A stretch of 37,005 nucleotides of DNA from Bacteroidales bacterium (GTDB taxonomy: Bacteria; Bacteroidota; Bacteroidia; Bacteroidales; UBA932), in assembly GCA_021443605.1 (NCBI GenBank), contig JABUTQ010000042.1, positions 1 through 37,005 on the forward strand, read 5' to 3'. Shown here piece after piece: positions 22,422-30,662 of the stretch. Each line of letters opens with the position of its first letter. Positions within the stretch are counted from its first letter, which is position 1. The notes under the pieces were generated by a model. The model did not search any database and was not told where the DNA came from. It worked only from the letters and a program-made list of their open reading frames with translations. Both the position numbers and the translations under genes were made by a program.

Positions 22422-23450
22422 ATGATGAATAACTGTAAGAAATATTTATGGATGCTGGTGGCCGCATTGTCGCTTTTCTGTGCGGTTGCCTGCAACAAAG
22501 AAGAGGAAGAGGAGGAGACAAAGCCTTCAATGACCGGCACAATCAAATTTGATTTGCCGACATACATTCCGATAAATGAACTCAGACAATTGACCGCATC
22601 CGGAATCACCTATCCCGAGAAAGTGGACTACAAATGGATGATAAAGGCGATGTATTCCGATACCCTTTATGGTGAGTCGGTCATAGTCCGTTTTCCCGAT
22701 TCGCTCGGAACATTCGTTGTGACCTCCTTGGCCACAGCCGATGGCTATTATGTTTCGACCACTTCCAAGGAGACCACTACCGTAGATACCACAGCTCTAA
22801 TCGGCTCCCTTCAGGGATTGTCGGTGGCATCATCGTATTTTGTAGATCCGAGAGATAAAAAAACTTATGGTTATGAGACGATTGGCAAGCTCGATTGGTT
22901 TACCGAAAACCTTGCTTGGGAGGGGTGCGGAGCTCCTTTCAAGTCGTCTGAAATTATGACACATATCTTCGGAAGATACTATTCTTGGAACGAAGCTACT
23001 GGCGGCGTTTCAGCTGATGGCCTCGGCGCCGGTCCTCAGGGGGCCTGCCCTCCCGGCTGGAGTGTCCCCACCAATGCAGACTGGGTTGATTTGGCGACTG
23101 CTATGAACGATGGCAAAGAATTGAAGTTCCATGATTTATGGGTTGAAATCGGAGAAAGGGCCTCTGCCATCGCTTATTTTAATGAAACCAAGATGTGGGA
23201 ATATTGGCCTGATAATCTCCATACAAACGATTTCTATTGGAACGGCTTGCCTTGCGGATACTCTTTGCAGAACAATGGCAATTTCAAGGGAATATATGAA
23301 TACGGAATGTGGTGGAGTGCCACCGAGAAGGATGCTTCCAAGGCGTATTACAGATATATCTACATGAAGGAGTCCAGTTTCCCTGCTTCATACGGCGCCA
23401 AAAATGATTACGGTATGACCGTGAGATGTGTGAGAATCGCCTCCGAATAG
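22422..23450 (+). CDS. FISUMP-domain lipoprotein
   Basis: This 342-residue protein has a signal peptide ending in lipobox AVACN, followed by an acidic EEEEEE spacer. Residues about 140-342 form a FISUMP-type domain (Fibrobacter succinogenes major paralogous domain, related to C-type-lectin-like folds). Diagnostic text is YETIGKLDWFTENLAW, RYYSWNEATGG, GACPPGWSVPTNADWVDL, GMWWSATEKD and the final GMTVRCVR. The N-terminal 110 residues look like an immunoglobulin-like domain. It is probably exposed on the cell surface; the ligand is unknown. The start codon is ATG-ATG, either usable. It begins a plus-strand array that continues to gcvT. Confidence 0.85.
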   Translation: MMNNCKKYLWMLVAALSLFCAVACNKEEEEEETKPSMTGTIKFDLPTYIPINELRQLTASGITYPEKVDYKWMIKAMYSDTLYGESVIVRFPDSLGTFVVTSLATADGYYVSTTSKETTTVDTTALIGSLQGLSVASSYFVDPRDKKTYGYETIGKLDWFTENLAWEGCGAPFKSSEIMTHIFGRYYSWNEATGGVSADGLGAGPQGACPPGWSVPTNADWVDLATAMNDGKELKFHDLWVEIGERASAIAYFNETKMWEYWPDNLHTNDFYWNGLPCGYSLQNNGNFKGIYEYGMWWSATEKDASKAYYRYIYMKESSFPASYGAKNDYGMTVRCVRIASE

Positions 23451-23459
23451 ACGAGTTAT

Positions 23460-23897
23460 ATGAGAAACAAGTTTCTGACTGATAGTCAAATAACCGCTGT
23501 GGAGCAGGCAATAGGGCAGGCTGAGAAAAAGACCTCTGGTGAGATTCGTGTCCGTCTTGAGCCCAGATGTCTCTCCAACCCCGTGAAGCGGGCGGTGAAG
23601 GTGTTCTATAAACTTGGAATGGATAAGACAAAGAATCAGACCGGTGTGCTTGTATATGTTGCCCATAAATCGGGGAAGATTGCCATAGTTGGAGACAAGG
23701 GGATCAATGAGGCTGTCGGAGAAGGCTTTTGGAACGGCATCATTGCAAATCTCTCGACATCATTCAGTTGCGGAGAGCGTCAGAAAGGGCTTTGTGATGC
23801 AGTGTTGGCTGTCGGTGAGGCTTTGAAACAATATTTTCCATATCAAGACGACGATGAAAACGAACTTCCGAATGAAATATCTGTGGGGCGTTTGTAG
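23460..23897 (+). CDS. TPM-domain protein (cytoplasmic type)
   Basis: This 145-residue protein is a TPM (TLP18.3/Psb32/MOLO-1) domain with no signal peptide. It reads FLTDSQITAVEQAIGQAEKKTSGEIRVRLEP, then QTGVLVYVAHKSGKIAIVGDKGINEAVGEGFW, and a helical end with VGEALKQYFP. The acidic C-terminus (QDDDENELPNE) overlaps the start of the second TPM gene by 44 bases, so the two are translationally linked. In Bacteroidota a lemA gene usually precedes such a pair; none is here. The molecular role is uncertain; phosphatase activity has been shown for the plant member. Confidence 0.85.
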   Translation: MRNKFLTDSQITAVEQAIGQAEKKTSGEIRVRLEPRCLSNPVKRAVKVFYKLGMDKTKNQTGVLVYVAHKSGKIAIVGDKGINEAVGEGFWNGIIANLSTSFSCGERQKGLCDAVLAVGEALKQYFPYQDDDENELPNEISVGRL

Positions 23898-24633
23898 ACG
23901 GTCTGCACTGGTGGTTTTGTTGCTGACATTGTCGTTGGCGGCCGCAATGGCACAGATACCCGCCAAGCCCAATCCACCGCGTCTTGTGAACGATTTTGCC
24001 GAAATTTTTACGGCATCAGAGCGGCAGATTCTTGAAAATCGTTTGGTGGCATTTGACGATACCACTTCAAATCAGATAGTTATAGTTACTGTCAACGATC
24101 TTGGCGGATACGACAAGGCCGAGTTTGCCATTCGTCTCGGCACGGAATGGGGTGTGGGGACGGAGAAGCACGATAATGGTCTGGTGATACTGATTAAGCC
24201 AAAGACATCGTCCTCGAGAGGAGAATTGTTCATATCTGTGGGATATGGTCTCGAGGGAGTTGTTCCAGATGCCGTTGCAAAGAGAATTACTGACGAGAGG
24301 CTGATTCCCCATTTTATGGAGAATGACTACTACGGAGGAGTGGAGGATGCGCTCAGTGTTCTTATGCCGCTACTTGCCGGAGAGATATCCGAAATCCCCC
24401 ACCGCGAGGGAGACGATGATGACACAGCGATTTTTATTCTCTTTTTTATACTAATCGTATTGATTGTGTACCTCAAGATGAGTAATGGAGGCGGAGGTAT
24501 CACAATCTCGAGCCACGGTGGAGGTTATTCCGGCGGCGTCTTCTCCGGTGGAAGTTTTGGTGGAAGTTCCGGAGGATTCGGAGGGTTTGGCGGCGGCAGC
24601 TTCGGTGGTGGCGGTGCCGGTGGCAGTTGGTAA
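23854..24633 (+). CDS. TPM-domain protein with membrane anchor and Gly-rich tail (YgcG-like)
   Basis: This 259-residue partner has a signal peptide (a later ATG at 23872 would shorten it by six residues). The TPM domain covers about residues 40-165 (LVNDFAEIFTASERQILENRL, QIVIVTVNDLGGYDKAEFAIRLG, GLVILIKPK). A transmembrane helix lies at about 190-208 (FILFFILIVLIVYLKM). The final 45 residues are Gly/Ser/Phe-rich (GGSFGGSSGGFGGFGGG), as is usual for YgcG-type TPM proteins. The TPM domain should face the periplasm and the Gly tail the cytoplasm. It ends 17 bases before the CapA-like gene. Confidence 0.88.
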   Translation: MKTNFRMKYLWGVCRRSALVVLLLTLSLAAAMAQIPAKPNPPRLVNDFAEIFTASERQILENRLVAFDDTTSNQIVIVTVNDLGGYDKAEFAIRLGTEWGVGTEKHDNGLVILIKPKTSSSRGELFISVGYGLEGVVPDAVAKRITDERLIPHFMENDYYGGVEDALSVLMPLLAGEISEIPHREGDDDDTAIFILFFILIVLIVYLKMSNGGGGITISSHGGGYSGGVFSGGSFGGSSGGFGGFGGGSFGGGGAGGSW

Positions 24634-24650
24634 TCCCAGAAGTTGTTCTT

Positions 24651-25700
24651 ATGCGTAAGTTTGCGATTATACTCTCGGTCATTCTGCTTGGCTCTTTTAC
24701 GGCTCTGGCGCAGGATACCGTGAGGATTGCGTTCATTGGAGATGTGATGTGCCACCAACGGCAGCTCGAGTACGCATACGATTCATCATCAAAAAGTTAC
24801 AATTTCGATTCTTATTTTGCCCATATCAAGCCGTTTTTCGAGCGCGCCGATTTTGCAGTTGCAAATATGGAATTTACCGTGGGTGTCACCCCTTACACCG
24901 GTTACCCCTGCTTCTCTGCGCCGGCCGAACTCCCTCTGAAGGCAAAGGAGGCCGGTATAGATTTGTTTATGATGGCAAACAACCATATCTGCGACAAGGG
25001 AAAAAGGGGACTTGACAGCACTATGGCAATCTACAGCCGTCTGCAAGTCCCGCATATCGGAGCCTATGCTTCAGATTCTGTGGAAGTGGCTGATAATCCA
25101 TATCTTGTGAATATCCGAGGAATCAATGTCGCTTTCTTGAATTTCACTTATGGCACAAACGGCATTTCTGTGCCTTCTCCATATCGTGTAAACAAATTGG
25201 ACTCGTTGCATATCCGTCAGACGATTGCGCGGGCAAAGGAGCGTGGCGCGGAATTCATTATTGCTATGCCCCATTGGGGAGAGGAATATTCAATCAACTG
25301 CAACCAATCTCAGCGGAAGTGGGAAGCTTTCCTTTATCGCGAAGGGGTAAATGCCGTAATCGGCTCGCATCCGCATGTGGTTCAGGAGGTTGAGTATGGA
25401 GCTGGCCGTTTCACGGTCTTTTCTATGGGGAATTTTATCTCCAATATGAGCATAAAATTTGGTCAGATAGGGATGCTCGTGGAGCTTGTGTTGACTGTCG
25501 ATGACGAGAAAGTTTTGGATGTGCTTCCTCCGGAGGTGACATATCTTTGGTGTGGCCGTGGCGGCCTGATGGAGAAAAACTACTCCGTGGTACCGATAAG
25601 GGATTATCTCGACAGTGCAGACCACTTTCTGGTCAAGGCGCAGCATCAGAAGATGGTGCGTGAATGGAACGAACTTGTGAAAAAACTGAATATAGAATAG
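24651..25700 (+). CDS. CapA family protein (poly-gamma-glutamate/capsule type)
   Basis: This 349-residue protein belongs to the CapA family, whose members have a metallophosphoesterase-like fold and are linked to poly-gamma-glutamate or capsule anchoring. The ATG at 24651 (MRKFAIILSVILLGSFTALAQ) gives a clean signal peptide. Characteristic text is RIAFIGDVMCHQRQ, FAVANMEFTVG, FMMANNHICDKG, NVAFLNFTYGTNG, IIAMPHWGEEY and VNAVIGSHPHVVQEVE. The family's metal-binding residues (D, N, H and the SHPH pair) are retained. No other capsule genes are nearby, so its substrate is unclear. It ends directly against the PhoH start. Confidence 0.87.
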   Translation: MRKFAIILSVILLGSFTALAQDTVRIAFIGDVMCHQRQLEYAYDSSSKSYNFDSYFAHIKPFFERADFAVANMEFTVGVTPYTGYPCFSAPAELPLKAKEAGIDLFMMANNHICDKGKRGLDSTMAIYSRLQVPHIGAYASDSVEVADNPYLVNIRGINVAFLNFTYGTNGISVPSPYRVNKLDSLHIRQTIARAKERGAEFIIAMPHWGEEYSINCNQSQRKWEAFLYREGVNAVIGSHPHVVQEVEYGAGRFTVFSMGNFISNMSIKFGQIGMLVELVLTVDDEKVLDVLPPEVTYLWCGRGGLMEKNYSVVPIRDYLDSADHFLVKAQHQKMVREWNELVKKLNIE

Positions 25701-26672
25701 ATGGATATCGAAAAGAGAATTGTTTTACAGGAGATTGACCCCGTGGAGATTTATGGGGTCAACAACAAATTGTTTGATTTTTTTGTTTCGCGCTTCCCGA
25801 AGGTAAGGGCTGTGGCGCGCGGTGCGGAGATTTTCATTGTAGGGGCAGAGGACGACATCGCTGCATTTGAAACGAAGCTCAATGCGTTGATAGCCAAAAA
25901 GATGACAAAGCGTTCGCTCACTATGTACGATGTGGAATCGCTCTTTGAGAATGGTGGCGGCCACGACGACGAAGTGGGGATGGTGGATATGGAAGATAGC
26001 CGCGAATATACTATCGTCTATGGCGTTGACGGACACGTTGTAAGGGCGAAGACAAAGAATCAGAAGAAACTGGTGAGGGAGTATTACAAGAACGATTTGC
26101 TGTTTGCTCTGGGGCCTGCCGGCACCGGAAAGACTTATACCGCTATTGCATTAGCTGTCAGAGCATTAAAAAACAGAGAAGTCAAGAGATTGATTCTTAC
26201 CAGACCGGCTGTCGAAGCGGGAGAGCGTTTGGGATTCCTTCCGGGAGATATGAAGGAAAAGCTCGATCCATATCTCCAGCCACTCTACGATGCCTTGCAG
26301 GATATGATTCCCGCAAAGAAACTCCAGACCTTTATGGAAGACGGCACAATACAGATTGCTCCGCTCGCTTATATGCGCGGCCGCACCCTCGATAGGGCAT
26401 TCGTGATTCTGGACGAGGCACAGAATACCTCTCTCGGCCAGCTCAAGATGTTCCTCACCCGAATGGGATGCGATGCGAAATTTATCGTGACAGGCGATGC
26501 TACCCAGATAGACCTTCCTCGCAAAAGCGATTCGGGATTGCTCAAAGGGGTGGGGCTCGTGAAGGACATAAGGGGGGTAAGTGTAGTGGAATTTGGCAAG
26601 GAAGATATTGTGCGTCACCCACTTGTATCAAAAATCATTGAAGCGTTTGAAAACGACAAAGAAAATTGCTAA
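25701..26672 (+). CDS. phoH: PhoH family ATPase
   Basis: PhoH-like proteins are cytoplasmic P-loop ATPases related to RNA helicases and often linked to RNA processing. The length is 323 residues. The N-terminal 100 residues form a small KH-like region. The catalytic domain begins at FALGPAGTGKTYTAIALAV (Walker A GPAGTGKT), with LTRPAVEAGERLGFLPGD, Walker B VILDEAQN and GDATQIDLPRKSDSGL. The ATG directly follows the CapA stop with no gap, so translation is coupled. The rRNA-maturation gene ybeY that often neighbours phoH is absent. Confidence 0.93.
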   Translation: MDIEKRIVLQEIDPVEIYGVNNKLFDFFVSRFPKVRAVARGAEIFIVGAEDDIAAFETKLNALIAKKMTKRSLTMYDVESLFENGGGHDDEVGMVDMEDSREYTIVYGVDGHVVRAKTKNQKKLVREYYKNDLLFALGPAGTGKTYTAIALAVRALKNREVKRLILTRPAVEAGERLGFLPGDMKEKLDPYLQPLYDALQDMIPAKKLQTFMEDGTIQIAPLAYMRGRTLDRAFVILDEAQNTSLGQLKMFLTRMGCDAKFIVTGDATQIDLPRKSDSGLLKGVGLVKDIRGVSVVEFGKEDIVRHPLVSKIIEAFENDKENC

Positions 26673-26699
26673 ATTCGCGTTTTGGAAAAAAGGCAAGAA

Positions 26700-27176
26700 A
26701 TGAAATCGATAAAAGTCATCACTGCGTTGCTCGCTTCAATGTGCTTACTGAGCAGTTGCGATTTCTTCCGCAAAATTGTCGGCAAGCCCACCTCAGAGGA
26801 GATTGAAAAACTCAAGTTAGAGGTAGCCATAAGGGAGAGGGCTCAGCGCGATTCTCTCGCTGCTGCCAGGACCCTTACCGCGGATAAAGCCCCTATGGAG
26901 GCGGAGTTTGCGGCAAAAGACAATTTGGACAAGGAATATTATGTCGTGCTCGGAAGTTTCAAGGTTCCGGAAAATGCAGCCAAATTCAAAGATTATCTCG
27001 AGAAGAAAGGATACGAAATCAAAGAAGTGCGCTTCACAAATGGCTATAATGTTATAATGACTTGTGGAACAAATAATTATCGCGAGGCATACGGGAAGAT
27101 GGTGGAGTTTATGGAGTTTCAGTTCTGTCCCGATGACATCTGGATATACGGCAAATCACAGAATTTACACGAATAA
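26700..27176 (+). CDS. SPOR-domain lipoprotein
   Basis: SPOR domains bind denuded peptidoglycan, often at the septum. The ATG at 26700 (MKSIKVITALLASMCLLSSC) has a lipobox LSSC with C20; an upstream TTG at 26682 is less likely. A basic and then charged helical linker follows (EEIEKLKLEVAIRERAQRDSL). The SPOR domain is at about residues 84-155 (KEYYVVLGSFKVPENAAKFKDYLEKKG...YNVIMTCG...REAYGKM). The protein should be anchored facing the periplasm. It follows phoH after 27 bases and precedes gcvT by 15. Confidence 0.85.
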   Translation: MKSIKVITALLASMCLLSSCDFFRKIVGKPTSEEIEKLKLEVAIRERAQRDSLAAARTLTADKAPMEAEFAAKDNLDKEYYVVLGSFKVPENAAKFKDYLEKKGYEIKEVRFTNGYNVIMTCGTNNYREAYGKMVEFMEFQFCPDDIWIYGKSQNLHE

Positions 27177-27191
27177 ATCAATAAAACTATC

Positions 27192-28301
27192 ATGATTAAA
27201 ACAACAGCTTTTACAGAAAAACACATTGCTCTCGGGGCAAAGATGGCTCCATTTGCAGGTTATAATATGCCGATTGAATATGTCGGCATAAATGAAGAAC
27301 ACGCCACTGTACGCAATGGCGTAGGCGTTTTTGACGTTTCGCACATGGGCGAAATCTGGGCAAAGGGACCGAATGCATACAAGTTTCTCCAATATGTATC
27401 TTCAAACGATATCAGCGTCCTCTTCCCGGGCAAGGCACAATACACTTGCTTCCCGAATGGCAAGGGCGGCATCGTGGATGACTTTATCGTTTATTGCGTT
27501 GATAGCGAGACATATCTCCTTGCTGTGAATGCTGCAAACATAGAGAAAGACTGGAATCACCTTTGCGCAATTGCTCCCAAGTTCGATATGACTCCGGGCA
27601 AGGAGCTCTACAACGCTTCTGACGAAATCTGCCAGCTCGCCATCCAGGGCCCTAAAGCTATGGAAGTGATGCAGAAGATTTGCGACGAGGATGTGATGTC
27701 TATGGAATATTATACTTTCAAGAAACTCACCGTTGCAGGCATTCCTAACGCAATCCTCTCTACCACAGGTTATACCGGCAGCGGCGGATGCGAAGTTTAT
27801 GTTGCAAACGAAGACGGCGACAAGCTTTGGAAGGCCGTGTTCGAGGCAGGTGCAGAGTTCGGCATCAAACCTATCGGTCTCGGTGCACGCGACACCCTTC
27901 GTCTCGAAATGGGTTTCTGCCTCTATGGCAATGACATTGACGACACCACCTCACCTCTCGAGGCAGGTCTCGGCTGGATTACCAAATTCAACGACACAAA
28001 GGGCGACTTCATCGACCGCGACTATATGCTTCAGCTTAAAGCAGATGGCATCAAACGCAAACTCGTTGGTTTTGAGCTTGTTGACAAGGGTGTAGCCCGT
28101 CACGGATATGACATCTGCGATGCAGAGGGCAATGTAATCGGCCACGTCACTTCAGGTACAATGGGCCCTTCAGTGAAGAAGGCAATCGGTATGGGCTATG
28201 TAAACACTCCGTTCAACAAAGTTGACAGCGAGATTTTCATAAGCGTCCGCGGCCGTCTGCTCAAGGCAAAGGTTGTGAAGATGCCTTTCTACAAAAAGTA
28301 A
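27192..28301 (+). CDS. gcvT: Glycine cleavage system T protein (aminomethyltransferase)
   Basis: GcvT transfers the methylene group of the H-protein-bound aminomethyl intermediate to tetrahydrofolate and releases ammonia. The 369 residues are full length. Key blocks are MAPFAGYNMPIEY, GVFDVSHMGEIW, GIVDDFIVYC, a central STTGYTGSGGCEVYV, LGARDTLRLEMGFCLYGNDI and the C-terminal GHVTSGTMGPSVKKAIGMGYV. The partner genes gcvH and gcvP are not in the window. It is the last gene of the plus-strand array and is followed by a perfect terminator hairpin. Confidence 0.96.
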   Translation: MIKTTAFTEKHIALGAKMAPFAGYNMPIEYVGINEEHATVRNGVGVFDVSHMGEIWAKGPNAYKFLQYVSSNDISVLFPGKAQYTCFPNGKGGIVDDFIVYCVDSETYLLAVNAANIEKDWNHLCAIAPKFDMTPGKELYNASDEICQLAIQGPKAMEVMQKICDEDVMSMEYYTFKKLTVAGIPNAILSTTGYTGSGGCEVYVANEDGDKLWKAVFEAGAEFGIKPIGLGARDTLRLEMGFCLYGNDIDDTTSPLEAGLGWITKFNDTKGDFIDRDYMLQLKADGIKRKLVGFELVDKGVARHGYDICDAEGNVIGHVTSGTMGPSVKKAIGMGYVNTPFNKVDSEIFISVRGRLLKAKVVKMPFYKK

Positions 28302-28325
28302 ATTTTGTTCGACAATAGAGATGAA

Positions 28326-28353
28326 AGTCGTGCAACTCTTGCACGACTTTTGT
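28326..28353 (+). terminator. Rho-independent terminator of gcvT
   Basis: AGTCGTGCAA (28326-28335), a CTC loop and TTGCACGACT (28339-28348) form a perfect ten-pair stem, followed by TTTGTTTA. It begins 24 bases after the gcvT stop. Confidence 0.88.
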
Positions 28354-28354
28354 T

Positions 28355-28362
28355 TATATTTG
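28355..28362 (+). promoter_or_regulatory. Putative -7 element for the M28-like gene
   Basis: TATATTTG matches TAnnTTTG 23 bases before the ATG at 28386. A clear -33 TTG at the usual spacing was not found; the region doubles as the end of the gcvT terminator. Confidence 0.45.
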
Positions 28363-28385
28363 CCCGACTGACAAATCTTGTTTTG

Positions 28386-29678
28386 ATGAAAAGAATCGTA
28401 TCTCTGCTTGTTCTTGCACTGATTTCTGCCGGGCTTTATGCCCAAGACTTGGAATATATCCTCAAGAAGGATGTGGAATATCTCTGCAATGACCGTCTGC
28501 AAGGGCGCAAGGCCGGTTCGGATGGGGAAAGGCAGGCAGCTATGTACATCCACGGAAGGTTGACTAATGCCGGAGTCACAATGCTTTCCGGCAAAGATGG
28601 AGACAAGTTTTCGGTTGTGAATGAGAAGGGTGATACGGTTTCTTCCCGGAATGTTATAGGAATAATTGAAGGGTACGATCCAAGGCTCAGGGAGGAGTAT
28701 ATCGTGGTGGGGGCAAGGCTTGACCATCTTGGCACCAGCAAAATGACGTCAAACGGCAGGGTGGTGACGCAAGTTTATCCGGGGGCAGATGCCTCAGCAA
28801 GTGGAGCGGCTGCTCTATGTGCTGTGGCCGAGATACTTGCAGGAGAAAGGATATTTTTGCGACGCTCCATCATCTTTGTGGCGTTCGGCGCAAGCGAAGA
28901 GGAGTTTGCCGGATCAAGATATTTTCTGACAGGATTTTCTGATGCGCCGGCCAAAATCAAGATGATGCTGAATCTCGATATGCTCGGGCGCGGAAACGGG
29001 TCGAATCCGTTCAGGATATTCTCTCCCGTAAAAAAGAGCGATGTTCAATCGACAATGGCTTATATCCTTGAGAATGAGTCGGTAACCACCGTTCCTACAA
29101 TTGGCTCGGGGACAATAAATCCGTCTGATTATATCCCGTTCCACCAACAGAAGATTCCTGCCGTGATATTTTCCACCGGCATTTCAAAGGAGTACCGCAC
29201 CATCCGGGATGTGCCCGCCCTAATCGATTATTGCAATCTCGCGGCCGAATCAATCTATATTGCGGCATTTGTCAAATCTGTGGCACAGAAGGATTTGCTG
29301 TTTCCGTCTCGGGTTGCATCCGGTTTTGACGACATTGAGCCAGATTATTATGCACCATCCGATTGCGATGTCCGTCCAAAATTTTTCCACAACAGCGAGG
29401 CGTATTTCCTTGAAGCGTGGGTTTACAAGTATCTCAAATATCCCGATGCAGCGGTCGATAAAGGGATTCAGGGTATCGTGAACGTCTCTTTCATTATCGA
29501 GACCGATGGCAGGGTGACAAATGTGAAAGTGGAGAAGAGCGTCCATAAACTTCTTGATGATGAGGCGGTTAAAGTTGTTTCGGTTTCTCCCAAGTGGAGT
29601 CCGGGAGAGATTTCGAAAAAGAAGGTCCGTACCAAGGTTGTCATCCCTGTGGAATTCCGCCTCACCCGTGGTAGGTAA
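28386..29678 (+). CDS. Degenerate M28-type peptidase fused to TonB C-terminal domain
   Basis: This 430-residue exported protein (signal peptide residues 1-20, ending LYAQ) has an M28 aminopeptidase-like domain (about 21-300) and a TonB C-terminal domain (about 350-425, GIVNVSFIIETDGRVTNVKVEKS). Family blocks are recognisable, but metal ligands are lost. The usual GAHxDHLG is GARLDHLG (His to Arg111). The usual GADDNASG is GADASASG (ligand Asp to Ala136). The usual TGxHxDYH is TGISKEYR (His lost). E171, E172 and D198 remain. The enzyme is therefore probably inactive or uses a different chemistry. TonB_C may bind an envelope partner. The ATG at 28386 is chosen from the signal peptide and promoter. 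Confidence 0.8.
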   Translation: MKRIVSLLVLALISAGLYAQDLEYILKKDVEYLCNDRLQGRKAGSDGERQAAMYIHGRLTNAGVTMLSGKDGDKFSVVNEKGDTVSSRNVIGIIEGYDPRLREEYIVVGARLDHLGTSKMTSNGRVVTQVYPGADASASGAAALCAVAEILAGERIFLRRSIIFVAFGASEEEFAGSRYFLTGFSDAPAKIKMMLNLDMLGRGNGSNPFRIFSPVKKSDVQSTMAYILENESVTTVPTIGSGTINPSDYIPFHQQKIPAVIFSTGISKEYRTIRDVPALIDYCNLAAESIYIAAFVKSVAQKDLLFPSRVASGFDDIEPDYYAPSDCDVRPKFFHNSEAYFLEAWVYKYLKYPDAAVDKGIQGIVNVSFIIETDGRVTNVKVEKSVHKLLDDEAVKVVSVSPKWSPGEISKKKVRTKVVIPVEFRLTRGR

Positions 29679-29797
29679 GCGTTCATCAAACAAAAATTCT
29701 ATTTACGGCGTAATTTTTGCATATTATTTAAATTTTTTGCAAACTTTGCAGTTCAGTTTTGACAACAACGATTATAACGCAATAAAAATTTTAGATA

Positions 29798-30532
29798 ATG
29801 AAAAGAGTATGTGTGATAATAGGTATTCTTTGCGCAAGCATTTCGCTTTCGGCTCAGAATAATACTACGTCGCAAACGAGAACACAGTCAGAGCAGAGTA
29901 CCCAGAACGTGCAGGCTACAACAAGTAATGGAGAAAATGCCAAAAAGAATCAGAACCAAGTGAGAAACAATTGGTTCATTACTGCATCCGGCAATGCCCA
30001 GTTTTATTTTGGCGACCACAATTCACAAGCTACTTTCGGTCAGCTGATAGCTCCGGGTGCTACACTTGAAGGTGGTAAATGGTTCAACAACATCGTAGGT
30101 TTCAAGGCAGGTGTTCATTATGGGCTTTCAAGGGGCGCAACACAGAACGGTGCTCACTCTACAGGAGCTGAACTTCCGGGCAAAGGCGGTCCGGGCTATT
30201 GGCTCAAAACACAGAGATTCCCTTATATAAATGCCCAGGCAGATGTTGTTTTGGATATCATCAATATCTTTGCAAATGACCCTTACAGGACAGTCAAACT
30301 CTTGGGATATATCGGCCCCGGTGTTGCACACACTTGGGACAATCCCAAAGCAACAAGTTTCAGCGGCAATGCAGGGCTCACTTGCGCGATTGCCCTCACC
30401 CGCAATCTTGATTTCAACGTAGGAGTTGATGGCACTATCGTAGGCGACGGCTTTGACGGCGAGCCTGGTGGAAGGCCTCTTGAAGGCACTATTGCCCTCA
30501 ACCTCGGCCTTACTTGGAATTTCTTGAAGTAG
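29798..30532 (+). CDS. Outer-membrane beta-barrel protein, OmpA/OmpX-like
   Basis: This 244-residue protein has a signal peptide (MKRVCVIIGILCASISLSAQ) and a low-complexity Gln/Thr/Asn-rich linker (about residues 21-58). A small beta-barrel domain follows: alternating strands such as WFITASGNAQFYFGDHN, GFKAGVHYGLS, PYINAQADVVLDI, LLGYIGPGVAHTW, AGLTCAIALTRNLDFNVGVDGTI, and a terminal strand TIALNLGLTWNF. The predicted place is the outer membrane. The OmpA peptidoglycan domain is absent. The function is not known. It is followed by a strong terminator, so it ends a transcript; the promoter upstream is AT-rich but has no perfect TAnnTTTG. Confidence 0.75.
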   Translation: MKRVCVIIGILCASISLSAQNNTTSQTRTQSEQSTQNVQATTSNGENAKKNQNQVRNNWFITASGNAQFYFGDHNSQATFGQLIAPGATLEGGKWFNNIVGFKAGVHYGLSRGATQNGAHSTGAELPGKGGPGYWLKTQRFPYINAQADVVLDIINIFANDPYRTVKLLGYIGPGVAHTWDNPKATSFSGNAGLTCAIALTRNLDFNVGVDGTIVGDGFDGEPGGRPLEGTIALNLGLTWNFLK

Positions 30533-30557
30533 ATTGTATTATAGAATGAATGAGATT

Positions 30558-30591
30558 AATCCTGCGAGCTGAAACTCGCAGGATTTTTTTT
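30558..30591 (+). terminator. Rho-independent terminator of the outer-membrane gene
   Basis: CCTGCGAG (30561-30568) and CTCGCAGG (30575-30582) form an eight-pair stem, extended by AAT/ATT, with a six-base loop and a run of eight T. Confidence 0.92.
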
Positions 30592-30626
30592 CTACTATTC
30601 GACAATAATTATTTACCTCTTTTTCT

Positions 30627-30634
30627 TACATTTG
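30627..30634 (+). promoter_or_regulatory. Putative -7 element for der
   Basis: TACATTTG matches TAnnTTTG 28 bases before the der ATG at 30663. The -33 element is not clear. Confidence 0.5.
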
Positions 30635-30662
30635 CACACGAATGTATCGTTAAGAAAAAGAA

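Noticed and set aside
24480..24632. Repetitive GGN-rich DNA that could look like a repeat array
   Set aside because: It encodes the Gly-rich tail usual for YgcG-type TPM proteins and has no regular unit or spacers.
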